The position numbers and the translations under genes were made by a program. 64,000 nt of DNA from Oleisolibacter albus (lineage in GTDB: Bacteria > Pseudomonadota > Alphaproteobacteria > Azospirillales > Azospirillaceae): assembly GCF_003336875.1 (NCBI RefSeq), contig NZ_QGNJ01000008.1:124001-188000 (forward strand). Direction: 5' to 3'. Below are positions 49,441-58,382 of this stretch, in pieces. Position 1 is the stretch's first letter; each line of letters opens with the position of its first letter. Below the pieces are notes generated by a model. The model was not told where the DNA came from, ran no database searches, and saw nothing but the letters and a program-made list of their open reading frames with translations.

Positions 49441-49957
49441 CCGTGTCCGCCCTTTCCTGTCCGGTGAAGCGGGACCGTCCCGACCGGACGGCGGGGACGG
49501 CGACGCCCGCACGGACGAGCATGGCTCAGGCCGCCGGACGCAGTGGAGATTTCGCGTATATGGGACGAGCCCCGGCCGGATCAACCGAAATCGAGAGCAG
49601 GCGCTGCTGAGAATTCCACAGATGGCTCAAAGGCTGCGTGCCGGCCGGCCAGAGATGGGCGGCAATTCTGTGCGACGAAGGCCGGTGGCAGCTCTGAAAT
49701 GGTCGTGCCTGCTATTGACCGGAATCGGCAGGGCCGGACAGGCCGGACTGGAATGCCTTGGGCCGGGCGCCGGCAGAACTGGGCCGCACCTCCGGCGGCA
49801 AGCCCGGCCGGATACAGCGCCTCACCGTCGCCGTCGTCCGCCCCAGCCCTGCCACAAATCGGGCGCACCCCCTTCATCAGGGTTGCCACCTTCCCGCTCC
49901 GGCTGGACAGTGTCGCCCCCTCCTCGGCCGCAGGCCAATCGTCCGGGACAGGATCGC
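49441..49957. other. Long divergent region between mrpA and the CPA2 antiporter
   Basis: Some 517 bases contain no supported gene. Open frames on the plus strand run into the antiporter but show no coding character. It must hold promoters for two divergent ion-transport units. A TTGACC at about 49716 is a possible -35, but no -10 at the proper distance was seen. Confidence 0.5.
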
Positions 49958-51331
49958 ATGCACGGTCACTTCGACCTCACCGGGATCGCCCTCGTCACTT
50001 CCGTCGCCCTGCTCTGCGGGCTGGCCCTGTCACGCCTGCGCCAGCCTGCCATCGTCGGCTATATCGTAGCCGGTGTGGTGCTGGGTCCCACCGGCTTCGG
50101 CCTGATCGACAATGCCGAATCGGTCCATACCCTGGCCGAGCTGGGCGTGCTGATGCTGCTGTTCCTGGTGGGCATGGAACTGTCGGTGCGGGCCTTCCGG
50201 CAGGTGTACCGCGTGGCCGTCCTGGCCGTGCTGCTGCAACTGGTGCTGTCGCTGGCCGCCGTTTCCGTCGCCGGCCTGCTGCTGGGCTGGCCGCTGGCGC
50301 GCAGCATCGTCTTCGGCTTCATCATCGCCCTGTCCGGCACCGCCGTCGCCATCAAGATGCTGGAGGATATCGGCGAGTTGCGGACCGACATGGGCCGGGT
50401 CACGGTGGGCGTGCTGATCGCCCAGGATCTGGCCTTCGTGCCGCTGCTGCTGGTGACCAACGCGCTGGGACCCCAGTCCAGCGGCCTCGATGCCGGCGTG
50501 CTGGTCAAGCTGGCGCTGGCCCTGGCCGTGCTGGCCGGACTGGTCTGGTTCCTGTCGCGGCGGGAGCGTCTGCAACTGCCCTATGGCGCTTGGTTCCAGC
50601 GCAATCCCGATGTGGTGCCGCTGGCGGCCCTGGCCTTCTGCTTCACATTCGCCTCGGTCACCGGCCTGCTGGGCCTGTCCACCGCCTTCGGCGCCTTCGT
50701 CGCCGGCTTCATCCTGGGCAACAGCACCGGCCGCCCGGTCGCCATCCGCGCCACGCAGCCGATCCAGTCGGTGCTGATGGTGGTGTTCTTCCTCTCCATC
50801 GGCCTGCTGATCGATCTGCGGCACATCTGGGCCAATCTGGGCGAGGTGGTGCTGCTGTTGCTGCTGGTGACCTTGGTCAAGACGGCCATCAATGTGGGCG
50901 TGCTGCGCCTGCTGGGCGAGCCGTGGGAGCGGGCCTTCCCCGCCGGGGCCATCATGGGCTCGCTGGGGGAATTCAGCTTCGTCCTGGCCGCCGCCGGCCT
51001 GTCGGTGGCCGTCATCGACCCGCAGGGCTATCAGATGGCCGTGACCGTGGTGGCCTTGAGCTGGCTGGCCAGCCCGCTCTGGCTCATCAGCGTGCGCCGC
51101 TTCCACAGGCTGGCGCAGACCGGCATCGTCTCCATGCGCGCCACCCTGGGCCAGGTCTACCGGGGGGAAATCGCGCTGGCCAACCGTCTGGCCCGCGCCC
51201 TGCTGCATGCCGGCAGCGCCCTGCTGGACAGTGCCGGCCGCCTGCGGCGGAAAACCCCGGAGGCAGAGATCATTCCGCCGCCGCAACGATCCTTGAGCGG
51301 GCCGGACACACCGGTGGAACCGAAAGGCTAG
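49958..51331 (+). CDS. CPA2-family cation/proton antiporter (KefB-like, no RCK domain)
   Basis: The 457-residue membrane protein matches the Na+/H+ exchanger superfamily CPA2: VGYIVAGVVLGPTGFGLI, LGVLMLLFLVGMELSV and IIALSGTAVAIKMLEDIGEL, then the QD motif in GVLIAQDLAFVPLLLV. A Trk/RCK nucleotide-binding domain is absent; the tail (from ~395) is short and basic. AGGA precedes the ATG. It is divergent from the Mrp operon; both move monovalent cations against protons, so K+/Na+ homeostasis is the probable joint role. Confidence 0.9.
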   Translation: MHGHFDLTGIALVTSVALLCGLALSRLRQPAIVGYIVAGVVLGPTGFGLIDNAESVHTLAELGVLMLLFLVGMELSVRAFRQVYRVAVLAVLLQLVLSLAAVSVAGLLLGWPLARSIVFGFIIALSGTAVAIKMLEDIGELRTDMGRVTVGVLIAQDLAFVPLLLVTNALGPQSSGLDAGVLVKLALALAVLAGLVWFLSRRERLQLPYGAWFQRNPDVVPLAALAFCFTFASVTGLLGLSTAFGAFVAGFILGNSTGRPVAIRATQPIQSVLMVVFFLSIGLLIDLRHIWANLGEVVLLLLLVTLVKTAINVGVLRLLGEPWERAFPAGAIMGSLGEFSFVLAAAGLSVAVIDPQGYQMAVTVVALSWLASPLWLISVRRFHRLAQTGIVSMRATLGQVYRGEIALANRLARALLHAGSALLDSAGRLRRKTPEAEIIPPPQRSLSGPDTPVEPKG

Positions 51332-51394
51332 CACGCCGTCCGCGCACCGCCCACACACCGGCCGGCCGCACGGCGGGCGGGCAGGCCCGGCGCC

Positions 51395-52234
51395 TCAGAT
51401 CCCCGCCGCTTCCTTCAGCCGCCCGCCCACGCGGACAGCCTCGGCCCGCTTGGCCAGGCCGGTGCGGTCGTCGGTTTCCACATAGACGCCGCAGACCGTG
51501 ACCATGGCGTCGTTCTCGCCGGGACTGAAGCGCTCGCCGGGGATCTTGCGCGTCATCCGCCAGATCGCCGCCTCCTTCTTCATGCCGATGACGGTGTCAT
51601 AGTCGCCGCACATGCCGGCATCGGTCTGATAGGCGGTGCCGCCCGACAGGATCTGGGTGTCGGCCGTGGGCACATGGCTGTGGGTCCCGACCACCAGGCT
51701 GACGCGGCCGTCCAGCACATGGCCCATGCCCATCTTCTCGGAGGTGGCTTCGCCGTGGAAATCCAGCACGGCGGCATCGACGCCGGCCGGCCCCATGCGG
51801 GCGCCGCCCAGCTGGTGGATCTTCAGCACCTTCTCCACCGCGGCGAAGGGGTCATCCATCGGGTCCATGAACACGCGGCCCATGGCATTGACCACCAGCA
51901 CCTTGTAACGGCCATTGCGGCTTGGCAGCACGGTGTGGCCGCGGCCCGGCGTGCCCTCGGGATAGTTGATGGGCCGGATCAGGTTCGGCAGCCGGTCGAT
52001 CTGGCCGACCAGATCCTTCTGGTCCCAGCTGTGGTTGCCCAGGGTGATGCAGTCCACCCCGGCGGCGAAGAACTCGGCCGCGATCTTGTCGGTGATGCCG
52101 AAGCCGCCGGCGGCGTTCTCGCCGTTGAGGATGATGAAATCCGGTCTCAGCCGCTCACGCAGCCCCGGCAGGTGCCGCAGCACGCCCTCGCGGCCGCTGC
52201 GGCCGACCACATCCCCCAGGAACAGGATACGCAT
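51395..52234 (-). CDS. ymdB: YmdB-family metallophosphoesterase (TIGR00282)
   Basis: The 279-residue enzyme belongs to the YmdB type, which hydrolyses 2',3'-cyclic nucleotides. Metal ligands are visible: Asp8 (LGDVVG), Glu39-Asn40 (NGENAAGG), Asn67-His68 (GNHSWDQ), and later HGEATSEK and GTHSHVPTADTQIL. Its gene begins 4 bases after the 5-formyl-THF cyclo-ligase stop with the ribosome-binding site inside that gene, so the two are coupled. Confidence 0.95.
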   Translation of the reverse strand: MRILFLGDVVGRSGREGVLRHLPGLRERLRPDFIILNGENAAGGFGITDKIAAEFFAAGVDCITLGNHSWDQKDLVGQIDRLPNLIRPINYPEGTPGRGHTVLPSRNGRYKVLVVNAMGRVFMDPMDDPFAAVEKVLKIHQLGGARMGPAGVDAAVLDFHGEATSEKMGMGHVLDGRVSLVVGTHSHVPTADTQILSGGTAYQTDAGMCGDYDTVIGMKKEAAIWRMTRKIPGERFSPGENDAMVTVCGVYVETDDRTGLAKRAEAVRVGGRLKEAAGI

Positions 52235-52238
52235 GCAC

Positions 52239-52904
52239 TCAGTCCTTTCCGGCGCCGGGCCGGAAGGCGCCCCGCTCCGTCACGATCCAGTCAAGCGGCT
52301 GGTCATAGGCGTCCCGCGGGACCGACGCCACCTCCTGCGCCGCATAGCCGATGCCCACGGCGACAACGCCCCGGCCCGGCCGCCCCTCCTGGCGCAGGGC
52401 GTCCAGGGTACGGTCATAGAAGCCGGCGCCGTAGCCCAGACGCCAGCCCTGCCGGTCGAAGGCCAGCAGCGGCACCAGCACCAGATCGGGCTGCACCACC
52501 GGCGCCTCGGCCATGGGCTCCATGACGCCGAAGGCGCCGGGCACCAGCGGATGGCCGTCGCGCCACAGCCGGAACAGCAGCGGCCAGCCGCGCCCGGCCA
52601 CCACCGGCAGGGCCGTGCGCAGACCGCGCGCGCCCAAGGCCCGCAGCAGCGGCCGCACATCCAGCTCGTCGCCCTTGGGCCAGTAGCCGGCGACGATGGT
52701 GTCGGGCGGCAGATCGGGAAAGCTGTCGAGAACCACGCGGGCGACGGCGTCGCCCAGGCCGGCCGGGGGCACGGCGGCGCGCGCGGCGCGGGCCGCCGTG
52801 CGGGCGGCGCGCTTGGCCGCGGCCAACGGATCGGCCAGCGGATCGGTTTCGGGCGTCGCCTCGGCGGCGGGGGAAACGGGATCGGCGGTCGTCTGCCGGG
52901 TCAT
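52239..52904 (-). CDS. 5-formyltetrahydrofolate cyclo-ligase
   Basis: The 221-residue protein has an Ala/Arg-rich N-terminal stretch (residues 1-45, KRAARTAARAARAAVPPAG) and the family motifs GYWPKGDELDVRPL and GWRLGYGAGFYDRTLDALR. It converts 5-formyl-THF to methenyl-THF. It lies directly downstream of 6S RNA on the same strand, an arrangement (ssrS-ygfA) widely conserved in proteobacteria. Confidence 0.93.
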   Translation of the reverse strand: MTRQTTADPVSPAAEATPETDPLADPLAAAKRAARTAARAARAAVPPAGLGDAVARVVLDSFPDLPPDTIVAGYWPKGDELDVRPLLRALGARGLRTALPVVAGRGWPLLFRLWRDGHPLVPGAFGVMEPMAEAPVVQPDLVLVPLLAFDRQGWRLGYGAGFYDRTLDALRQEGRPGRGVVAVGIGYAAQEVASVPRDAYDQPLDWIVTERGAFRPGAGKD

Positions 52905-53015
52905 CGGGCCATCCGCTCGCCGCGCTGACGCGGCGCAGAATATCCGCCGGGGCTGCCGGCCGGGATCGTTCCGTTACCGGAACATACGGCCTTTTCCGGG
53001 CAGGACAGGGAAAGG

Positions 53016-53185
53016 GTGCGGAAGACAGCCGCCTTGGCCGTTGGTATGTGCGTATCCCTCGTGACCTGCCAGTGCAGGTGGGCGCCGTGTGACCGCACCA
53101 CGATGCGGCCAGGGACAGCTCCCAGAGAGATGGTTATCGGCCCCGGGGATTATGCGACCTGACGCACCAGGCAGCCATCTTCCGC
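53016..53185 (-). ncRNA. ssrS: 6S RNA
   Basis: On the minus strand this ~170-base region has the 6S layout. The closing stem GCGGAAGA (53185-53178) pairs exactly with TCTTCCGC (53025-53018), and GGTGCG pairs with CGCAC further in. The central bubble holds GGGAGCTGTCC and GCGCCCACCTGC, recurrent in alphaproteobacterial 6S RNAs. It lies between zapA and the 5-formyl-THF cyclo-ligase, the usual place. 6S RNA binds the sigma70 RNA polymerase holoenzyme and mimics an open promoter. Ends are estimated from the stem. Confidence 0.88.
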
Positions 53186-53190
53186 TGCCT

Positions 53191-53219
53191 AATCTAGGCA
53201 CGTTCGAGGCGGGCGGCAA
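53191..53219 (-). promoter_or_regulatory. Sigma70-type promoter of 6S RNA
   Basis: Read on the minus strand, TTGCCG (53219-53214) and TAGATT (53196-53191) are separated by exactly 17 bases, and the inferred 6S 5' end lies six bases beyond. The -35 box is inside the 3' end of zapA. Confidence 0.7.
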
Positions 53220-53562
53220 TGTCCTCGATGCGTTTTGCCAGGGTCTCGACGGCATCGGCCACTTTTTCCGCCGGCAGATCGGGCGGCGCCGGGGCCGGTG
53301 CGGGCGGTGCGGCGGCTGTCTCCGCCGTGCGCCGGGCCGTGCGCACGGCCTGCAATTCGGCCTGCATGTCGAACAGCTCGTCGGCCAGCACCAGCGTCAT
53401 CAGCGCCAGCCACTGGCTTTCGCCGCCCACCGGCGCCCCGCCGGAGAGCTGGCGCAGGCGGCTGTCGACATAGGCCGCCAGTTCCCGCAGCCGGGGCTCC
53501 TGCCCGTCCTCGCAGGCCAGGGCATAGGGCTTGCCGTTGAGGGTGACCTCGACCCGGGGCAT
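53194..53562 (-). CDS. zapA: Cell division protein ZapA
   Basis: The 122-residue protein has the ZapA start VEVTLNGKPYALACEDG and the helix RLRELAAYVDSRLRQL, followed by a coiled-coil with a Pro/Ala linker and a second helix (EKVADAVETLAKRIEDIAARLE). It bundles FtsZ filaments. The ATG (53562) comes 1 base after the upstream gene's stop, with GGAGGA inside that gene. The 3' end carries the 6S RNA promoter. Confidence 0.9.
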   Translation of the reverse strand: MPRVEVTLNGKPYALACEDGQEPRLRELAAYVDSRLRQLSGGAPVGGESQWLALMTLVLADELFDMQAELQAVRTARRTAETAAAPPAPAPAPPDLPAEKVADAVETLAKRIEDIAARLERA

Positions 53563-53563
53563 G

Positions 53564-53824
53564 TCAGTCCTCCAGAACGGAGCGCAGCCGTTCGATGGCG
53601 CGGTCCAGACGGGCGGCGACGGCATCGGCGGCCTCGCGGGCCTTCCGCTCCCCGTCCCGCGCCTCGGCCAGTTCCCGTTCCAGGCGCCGCTTCTCCTCGT
53701 CGAAGCTGGCGCGGGCGGCTTCGGTTCCGGCTTCGGTCGCCCGCTCCAGACGCAGGCGGATGGCCTGGTCCAGGCGGCCGATGGCCTCGTCCAGGCGGTC
53801 GAGAGAGGATTGCAGGCGGTCCAA
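53564..53824 (-). CDS. DUF4164 coiled-coil protein
   Basis: The 86-residue protein is one long heptad coiled-coil (RLQSSLDRLDEAIGRLDQAI and EEKRRLERELAEARDGERK) and matches the small DUF4164 family found beside zapA in alphaproteobacteria. The start is uncertain (TTG 53824, weak ribosome-binding site). It may act with ZapA at the septum, inferred from linkage only. Confidence 0.8.
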   Translation of the reverse strand: MDRLQSSLDRLDEAIGRLDQAIRLRLERATEAGTEAARASFDEEKRRLERELAEARDGERKAREAADAVAARLDRAIERLRSVLED

Positions 53825-54088
53825 CGCGAAAAGTCCCGGTCAGTTTGCGTGTGCGAACAGTAGGGGCCGGAGCGCGGCGGCGTCAACGGCGCGCACAGCC
53901 CCGGCCCCCTATCCCGACGGTGATTCGGCGGCATTCAGCCGAAACGCCGCACATGAGCGCCGGCCATGCCGTGCGCACGCTTGACGGGCAGGCCCGGCCT
54001 GCGCAAGGTGCGGCTTGCTGCGGGAAGGCGCGACGCCGTGTCCCGCCCTGTTGTTTTCGCCGTCTTGCGCACCGAAAGGCCCGAGTGA

Positions 54089-56089
54089 ATGTCCTCGTCC
54101 GATCTGATTGAAGGCGTGCCCCACGCCGACATGGCCAACGCCCTCCGCGCCCTCGCCATGGACGCGGTGGAGGCCGCGAAGTCCGGCCATCCCGGCATGC
54201 CCATGGGCATGGCCGACGTGGCGACGGTGCTGTTCACCCGGTTCCTGAAGTTCGACCCCAAGCGCCCGCACTGGCCCGACCGCGACCGTTTCGTGCTGTC
54301 GGCCGGCCACGGTTCCATGCTGCTCTACGGCCTGCTGCACCTGACCGGCTATGAGGACATGCCGCTGGAGCAGCTGAAGCGCTTCCGCCAGCTGGGCAGC
54401 CGCACCGCCGGCCACCCGGAATACGGCATGGCCGCCGGCATCGAAACCACCACCGGGCCGCTGGGTCAGGGCATCGCCACGGCCGTCGGCATGGCCATGG
54501 CCGAGCGCATCATGAATGCCCGCTTCGGCGACGCGCTGGTGGACCATTACACCTATGTCATCGCCTCGGACGGCGACCTGCAGGAAGGCATCAGCCACGA
54601 GGCCGCCTCCCTGGCCGGGCATCTGGGCCTGCGCAAGCTGATCGTGCTGTGGGACGACAACCGCATCAGCATCGACGGCCCCACCGACCTGTCCTTCACC
54701 GACGACACGCTGGCCCGCTTCCGCGCCTATGGCTGGGAAGTGCGCACGGTGGACGGGCATGACCCGGCCCAGATCGCCATGGCCATCGATTACTGCCGCA
54801 CCACCGATGCGCCGTCGCTGATCGCCTGCCGCACCACCATCGGCTTCGGCGCCCCGACCAAGGCCAACACCGCCTCGTCCCACGGTTCGCCGCTGGGCGC
54901 CGCCGAGATCGAGGGCGCGCGCAAGGCCCTGAACTGGCCGCATGCCCCCTTCGTCATCCCCGACGACATCCGTCACGCCTGGCGCACCGCCGGCGGCCGC
55001 AACGCCGATCAGGCCGATGCCTGGGAGCAGCGGCTGGCCGCGGCCGATGCCTCGCAGCAAGCCCTGTTCCGCCAGGCCGTCGACGGCAGCCTGCCGGCCG
55101 AGGTCCCGGCCCTGTTCGAGGCGCTGAAGCGCAAGATCTCCACCGACAAGCCCAGCATCGCCTCGCGCGTGGCCTCGGGCAATGTGGTGGACGTGCTGGT
55201 CCCGGCCATCCCGACGCTGATGGGCGGCTCCGCCGACCTGACCGGCTCCAACAATACCCGCGCCAAGAATGCCGGTTCGGTGCAGAAGTCGAACTGGGCC
55301 GGCCGCTACATCCATTACGGCGTGCGCGAGCACGGCATGGCCGCGGCCATGAACGGCATGGCCCTGCATGGCGGTGTCATTCCGTTCAGCGGCACCTTCC
55401 TGACCTTCAGCGACTATTGCCGTCCGGCCATCCGCCTGTCGGCACTGATGAAGCAGCGGGTCATCTACATCATGACCCATGACAGCATCGGCCTGGGCGA
55501 GGACGGCCCGACCCACCAGCCGGTGGAGCATATGGCCGCCCTGCGGGCCATCCCCGACCTGCTGGTCTTCCGCCCGGCCGACGCGGTGGAAACCGCCGAG
55601 GTCTGGCAGATCGCCCTGGACAGCCGCGACCGTCCCTCGGTCCTGGCCCTGACCCGTCAGAACCTGCCGACCCTGCGTGAGCAGCACACGGCGGAGAACC
55701 TGTCGGCCAAGGGCGCCTATGTGCTGCGCGAGGCGGCGGCCGGCGAACGCCGGGTGACGCTGCTGGCCACCGGCTCCGAGGTCGCCATCGCCGCCACCGC
55801 CCGCGAGGCGCTGGAGGCCGAGGGCATCGGCACGGCCCTGGTCTCCATGCCCAGCTGGGAGCTGTTCGCCGAGCAGCCGGCGGACTACCGCGCCGCCGTG
55901 CTGGGCAGGGGCACCGTCCGCATCGGCGTCGAAGCCATGATCCGGCTGGGCTGGGACCGCTGGCTGGGTGAAGACGGTGTCTTCATCGGCATGCCGGGTT
56001 TCGGCGAGTCCGCCCCCTTCCAGGAGCTGTACAAGCATTTCGGCATCACCGCCGAGGCCATTGTCGCTGCGGCCAAGGCGCGGCTGTGA
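54089..56089 (+). CDS. tkt: Transketolase
   Basis: The 666-residue enzyme moves two-carbon units in the pentose phosphate and, where present, Calvin cycles. TPP/Mg motif [18 protein letters not shown] and [10 protein letters not shown], the catalytic-Glu segment GVREHGM and the C-terminal domain with [13 protein letters not shown] are all present. It is divergent from zapA and upstream of GAPDH. Length is normal. Confidence 0.97.
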   Translation: MSSSDLIEGVPHADMANALRALAMDAVEAAKSGHPGMPMGMADVATVLFTRFLKFDPKRPHWPDRDRFVLSAGHGSMLLYGLLHLTGYEDMPLEQLKRFRQLGSRTAGHPEYGMAAGIETTTGPLGQGIATAVGMAMAERIMNARFGDALVDHYTYVIASDGDLQEGISHEAASLAGHLGLRKLIVLWDDNRISIDGPTDLSFTDDTLARFRAYGWEVRTVDGHDPAQIAMAIDYCRTTDAPSLIACRTTIGFGAPTKANTASSHGSPLGAAEIEGARKALNWPHAPFVIPDDIRHAWRTAGGRNADQADAWEQRLAAADASQQALFRQAVDGSLPAEVPALFEALKRKISTDKPSIASRVASGNVVDVLVPAIPTLMGGSADLTGSNNTRAKNAGSVQKSNWAGRYIHYGVREHGMAAAMNGMALHGGVIPFSGTFLTFSDYCRPAIRLSALMKQRVIYIMTHDSIGLGEDGPTHQPVEHMAALRAIPDLLVFRPADAVETAEVWQIALDSRDRPSVLALTRQNLPTLREQHTAENLSAKGAYVLREAAAGERRVTLLATGSEVAIAATAREALEAEGIGTALVSMPSWELFAEQPADYRAAVLGRGTVRIGVEAMIRLGWDRWLGEDGVFIGMPGFGESAPFQELYKHFGITAEAIVAAAKARL

Positions 56090-56467
56090 TCGCGGCCTGA
56101 GCATCGGCCCGCCACCGGCGGGCAGGAACGGCGGGCGCCGGGGCTTGGGTCCCGGCGCCCGTTGTTTATGCCGGATCAGCCGTGTTGCTTCCGATTGATG
56201 CGGATCATTGCGGCATTTTTCACTGTTGCCGATTTTGCCCGCGTGATTTCATCTGTCGACGTCACCCGCACGGTCAGTCCGGGAAAGGGAGACGGAATTG
56301 TCCAATAATTCCGTAGCTCTACCATGGGCGCCGTGCAGCTCATGCATGGGGACCACGCCGCTTGCGCCCTTGTCCTGACGGGCAAGGCCGGCTAATCCGC
56401 CCTGTGAACCAAACGGGATTGCGCCGTCCCTTGGGGGGACGCGCGGACCGCTCAACCGGAGGAAAGC
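56090..56467. other. Intergenic region between tkt and gap
   Basis: It holds the tkt terminator (56132-56168) and an AT-richer stretch (about 56180-56310) that should hold the gap promoter; no exact boxes can be assigned. No gene is supported. Confidence 0.5.
56132..56168 (+). terminator. Intrinsic terminator after tkt
   Basis: A perfect 11-base-pair stem (CGGGCGCCGGG/CCCGGCGCCCG) with an 8-base loop is followed by TTGTTTA, about 43 bases after the stop. Confidence 0.75.
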
Positions 56468-57475
56468 ATGGCTGTTAAAGTTGCGATCAACGGGTTCGGC
56501 CGCATTGGCCGCCTTGTCCTGCGCGCCATCTATGAGAGCGGTCGCACGGACATCGAGGTCGTCGCCATCAACGACCTGGCCGATGCCAAGACCAATGCCC
56601 ACCTGCTGAAGTATGACAGTGTGCATGGCCGCTTCCCCGGCACCGTCGAGGTGGTGGACGGCAATCTGGTGGTCAACGGCCACACCATCCGCTCCGTGCA
56701 GGAGCGTGATCCGGCCCAGCTGCCCTGGGGCGAGCTGGGAATCGACGTGGCCATGGAGTGCTCCGGCCGCTTCACCAAGCGCGACGATGCCGCCAAGCAC
56801 CTGACCGCCGGCGCCAAGAAGGTGCTGATCTCCGCTCCGGCCACGGACGAGGACATCACCGTTGTCTACGGCGTCAACCATGACAAGCTGACGCCGGAGC
56901 ACAAGATCGTCTCCAATGCCAGCTGCACCACCAACTGCCTGGCCCCGGTCGCCTATGTGCTGCACAACGCCATCGGCATCGACCACGGCTTCATGACCAC
57001 CATCCACAGCTACACCGGCGACCAGAACACCGTGGATACCTTCCACAAGGATCTGCACCGCGCCCGTGCCGCTGCCGTCAACATCATCCCGACCTCCACC
57101 GGCGCCGCCAAGGCCGTGGGCAAGGTGCTGCCGGACCTGAAGGGCAAGCTGGACGGCACCGCCATCCGCGTGCCGACCCCGAACGTCTCGGTGGTGGATT
57201 TCAAGTTCGTCGCCAAGCGCGAGACCAGCAAGGAAGAGATCGCCAAGCTGATCAACGACGCCGCAGCCGGTCCGCTGAAGGGCGTGCTGGGCGTCTACAG
57301 CGAGGATCTGGTCTCCACCGACTTCAACCATGATGCGCACAGCTCGATCTTCGCGCTGAATGAGACCAAGGTCATCCAGGGCACCTTCGTGCGCATCCTG
57401 TCCTGGTACGACAATGAGTGGGGCTTCTCCAACCGCATGAGCGACACCGCCGTCGCCATGACCAAGGTCGGCTGA
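56468..57475 (+). CDS. gap: Glyceraldehyde-3-phosphate dehydrogenase, type I
   Basis: The 335-residue enzyme has the NAD loop INGFGRIGR (residues 8-16) and catalytic Cys153 in SNASCTTNCLAP, with the nearby STGAAKAVGKVLP. It oxidises GAP to 1,3-bisphosphoglycerate. GGAGGA lies about six bases before the ATG. It is followed by a strong terminator and not, as often in relatives, directly by pgk. Confidence 0.98.
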   Translation: MAVKVAINGFGRIGRLVLRAIYESGRTDIEVVAINDLADAKTNAHLLKYDSVHGRFPGTVEVVDGNLVVNGHTIRSVQERDPAQLPWGELGIDVAMECSGRFTKRDDAAKHLTAGAKKVLISAPATDEDITVVYGVNHDKLTPEHKIVSNASCTTNCLAPVAYVLHNAIGIDHGFMTTIHSYTGDQNTVDTFHKDLHRARAAAVNIIPTSTGAAKAVGKVLPDLKGKLDGTAIRVPTPNVSVVDFKFVAKRETSKEEIAKLINDAAAGPLKGVLGVYSEDLVSTDFNHDAHSSIFALNETKVIQGTFVRILSWYDNEWGFSNRMSDTAVAMTKVG

Positions 57476-57497
57476 GCCATCACTTTCGCCTGACAGG

Positions 57498-57530
57498 GGG
57501 CGCCGGCCCGTGACGGGCCGGCGCCCTTTG
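57498..57530 (+). terminator. Intrinsic terminator after gap
   Basis: A perfect 13-base-pair stem (GGGCGCCGGCCCG with CGGGCCGGCGCCC), TGA loop, then TTTG. It is among the strongest hairpins in the window. Confidence 0.85.
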
Positions 57531-57626
57531 CTATTATAGGTCGGGGCATCCGTTTCCTGACAGGGTGGTCCACCGGCACCGGACGACCACTGCCCCGTCT
57601 CCATTTCCCGTCAACAAAGGTGTCCC

Positions 57627-57857
57627 ATGACCCCGAACGAGATCAGCCGCCTGCAAACCTACCTGCGCAAGACCTTCGGCAACGAGAAGGTGACCGTCAA
57701 TCCGCCGGCCAAGAAGGGTCAGCCCGTCGAGGTCACCATCGGGGATGAGTTCATCGGCACCCTGTACCGGGACGAGGAGGATGGCGACATCTCCTATGCC
57801 TTCAACATGACCATCCTGGCCGACGACCTGCCCACGGTTGCCCCGGCGAAGAAATGA
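57627..57857 (+). CDS. DUF3126 family protein
   Basis: The 76-residue protein reads TPNEISRLQTYLRKTFGN and VEVTIGDEFIGTLYRDEEDGD, the DUF3126 pattern of small alphaproteobacterial proteins. It is acidic in the centre and Lys-rich at the tail. No function is known. Confidence 0.88.
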   Translation: MTPNEISRLQTYLRKTFGNEKVTVNPPAKKGQPVEVTIGDEFIGTLYRDEEDGDISYAFNMTILADDLPTVAPAKK

Positions 57858-58382
57858 TGCCGAAGGCCAGCGCTCCCCGCGGGCGCTGGCGTCCAGCACG
57901 GGAAAGCGGACCCGATGCCTGGACGGATATCGACCGGTCGCAATGAACGGCCGGAGCGGGAGAAGCCCGCGTCCAGTCGCCCTGCCGGACGGGGCGCTCC
58001 CGGCATGCTCCGCTGAGACGCCCCATGCACGGGCTCGGGCCATGTCATCAGAGGCCGGCCCCCCTGTTTGCGTCACCAGCCGGGTGAAGATCCCCCGCCC
58101 TGTTCGCGCCGGGGAAGCCGCACAACGGCGCTACGGCCCATCCTATCCCGATGAACCCCTGGATCATCTCCCGGCACCCGCCCCGCCTCCTTATGCTGCA
58201 GCGCAGCACCGGGGGCAAGCAGCGTCGTCTGGACCGACAGCAGAGAGCCTGCATCTAAGATACCTGCATTTAGTTGTATGCAAGACATATCTCTTATGGG
58301 GGATTCGATAAACTTCTGGAAAGGTCAGCCGCCTATAAGTTGCAGGACATAAAAACCAATCTTTTGGGATGAAGGTGCCGTG
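57858..58382. other. Intergenic region before the first chemoreceptor
   Basis: About 525 bases without a supported gene. A hairpin GCCAGCGC/GCGCTGGC (57867-57890) may end the DUF3126 transcript. The last 130 bases are AT-richer (TTAGTTGTATGCAAGACATATC near 58270-58295) and probably hold the receptor promoter and leader. Confidence 0.5.

Noticed and set aside
57838-58311. 157-codon open frame between DUF3126 and chemoreceptor 1
   Set aside because: It overlaps the end of DUF3126, lacks a ribosome-binding site and resembles no family.
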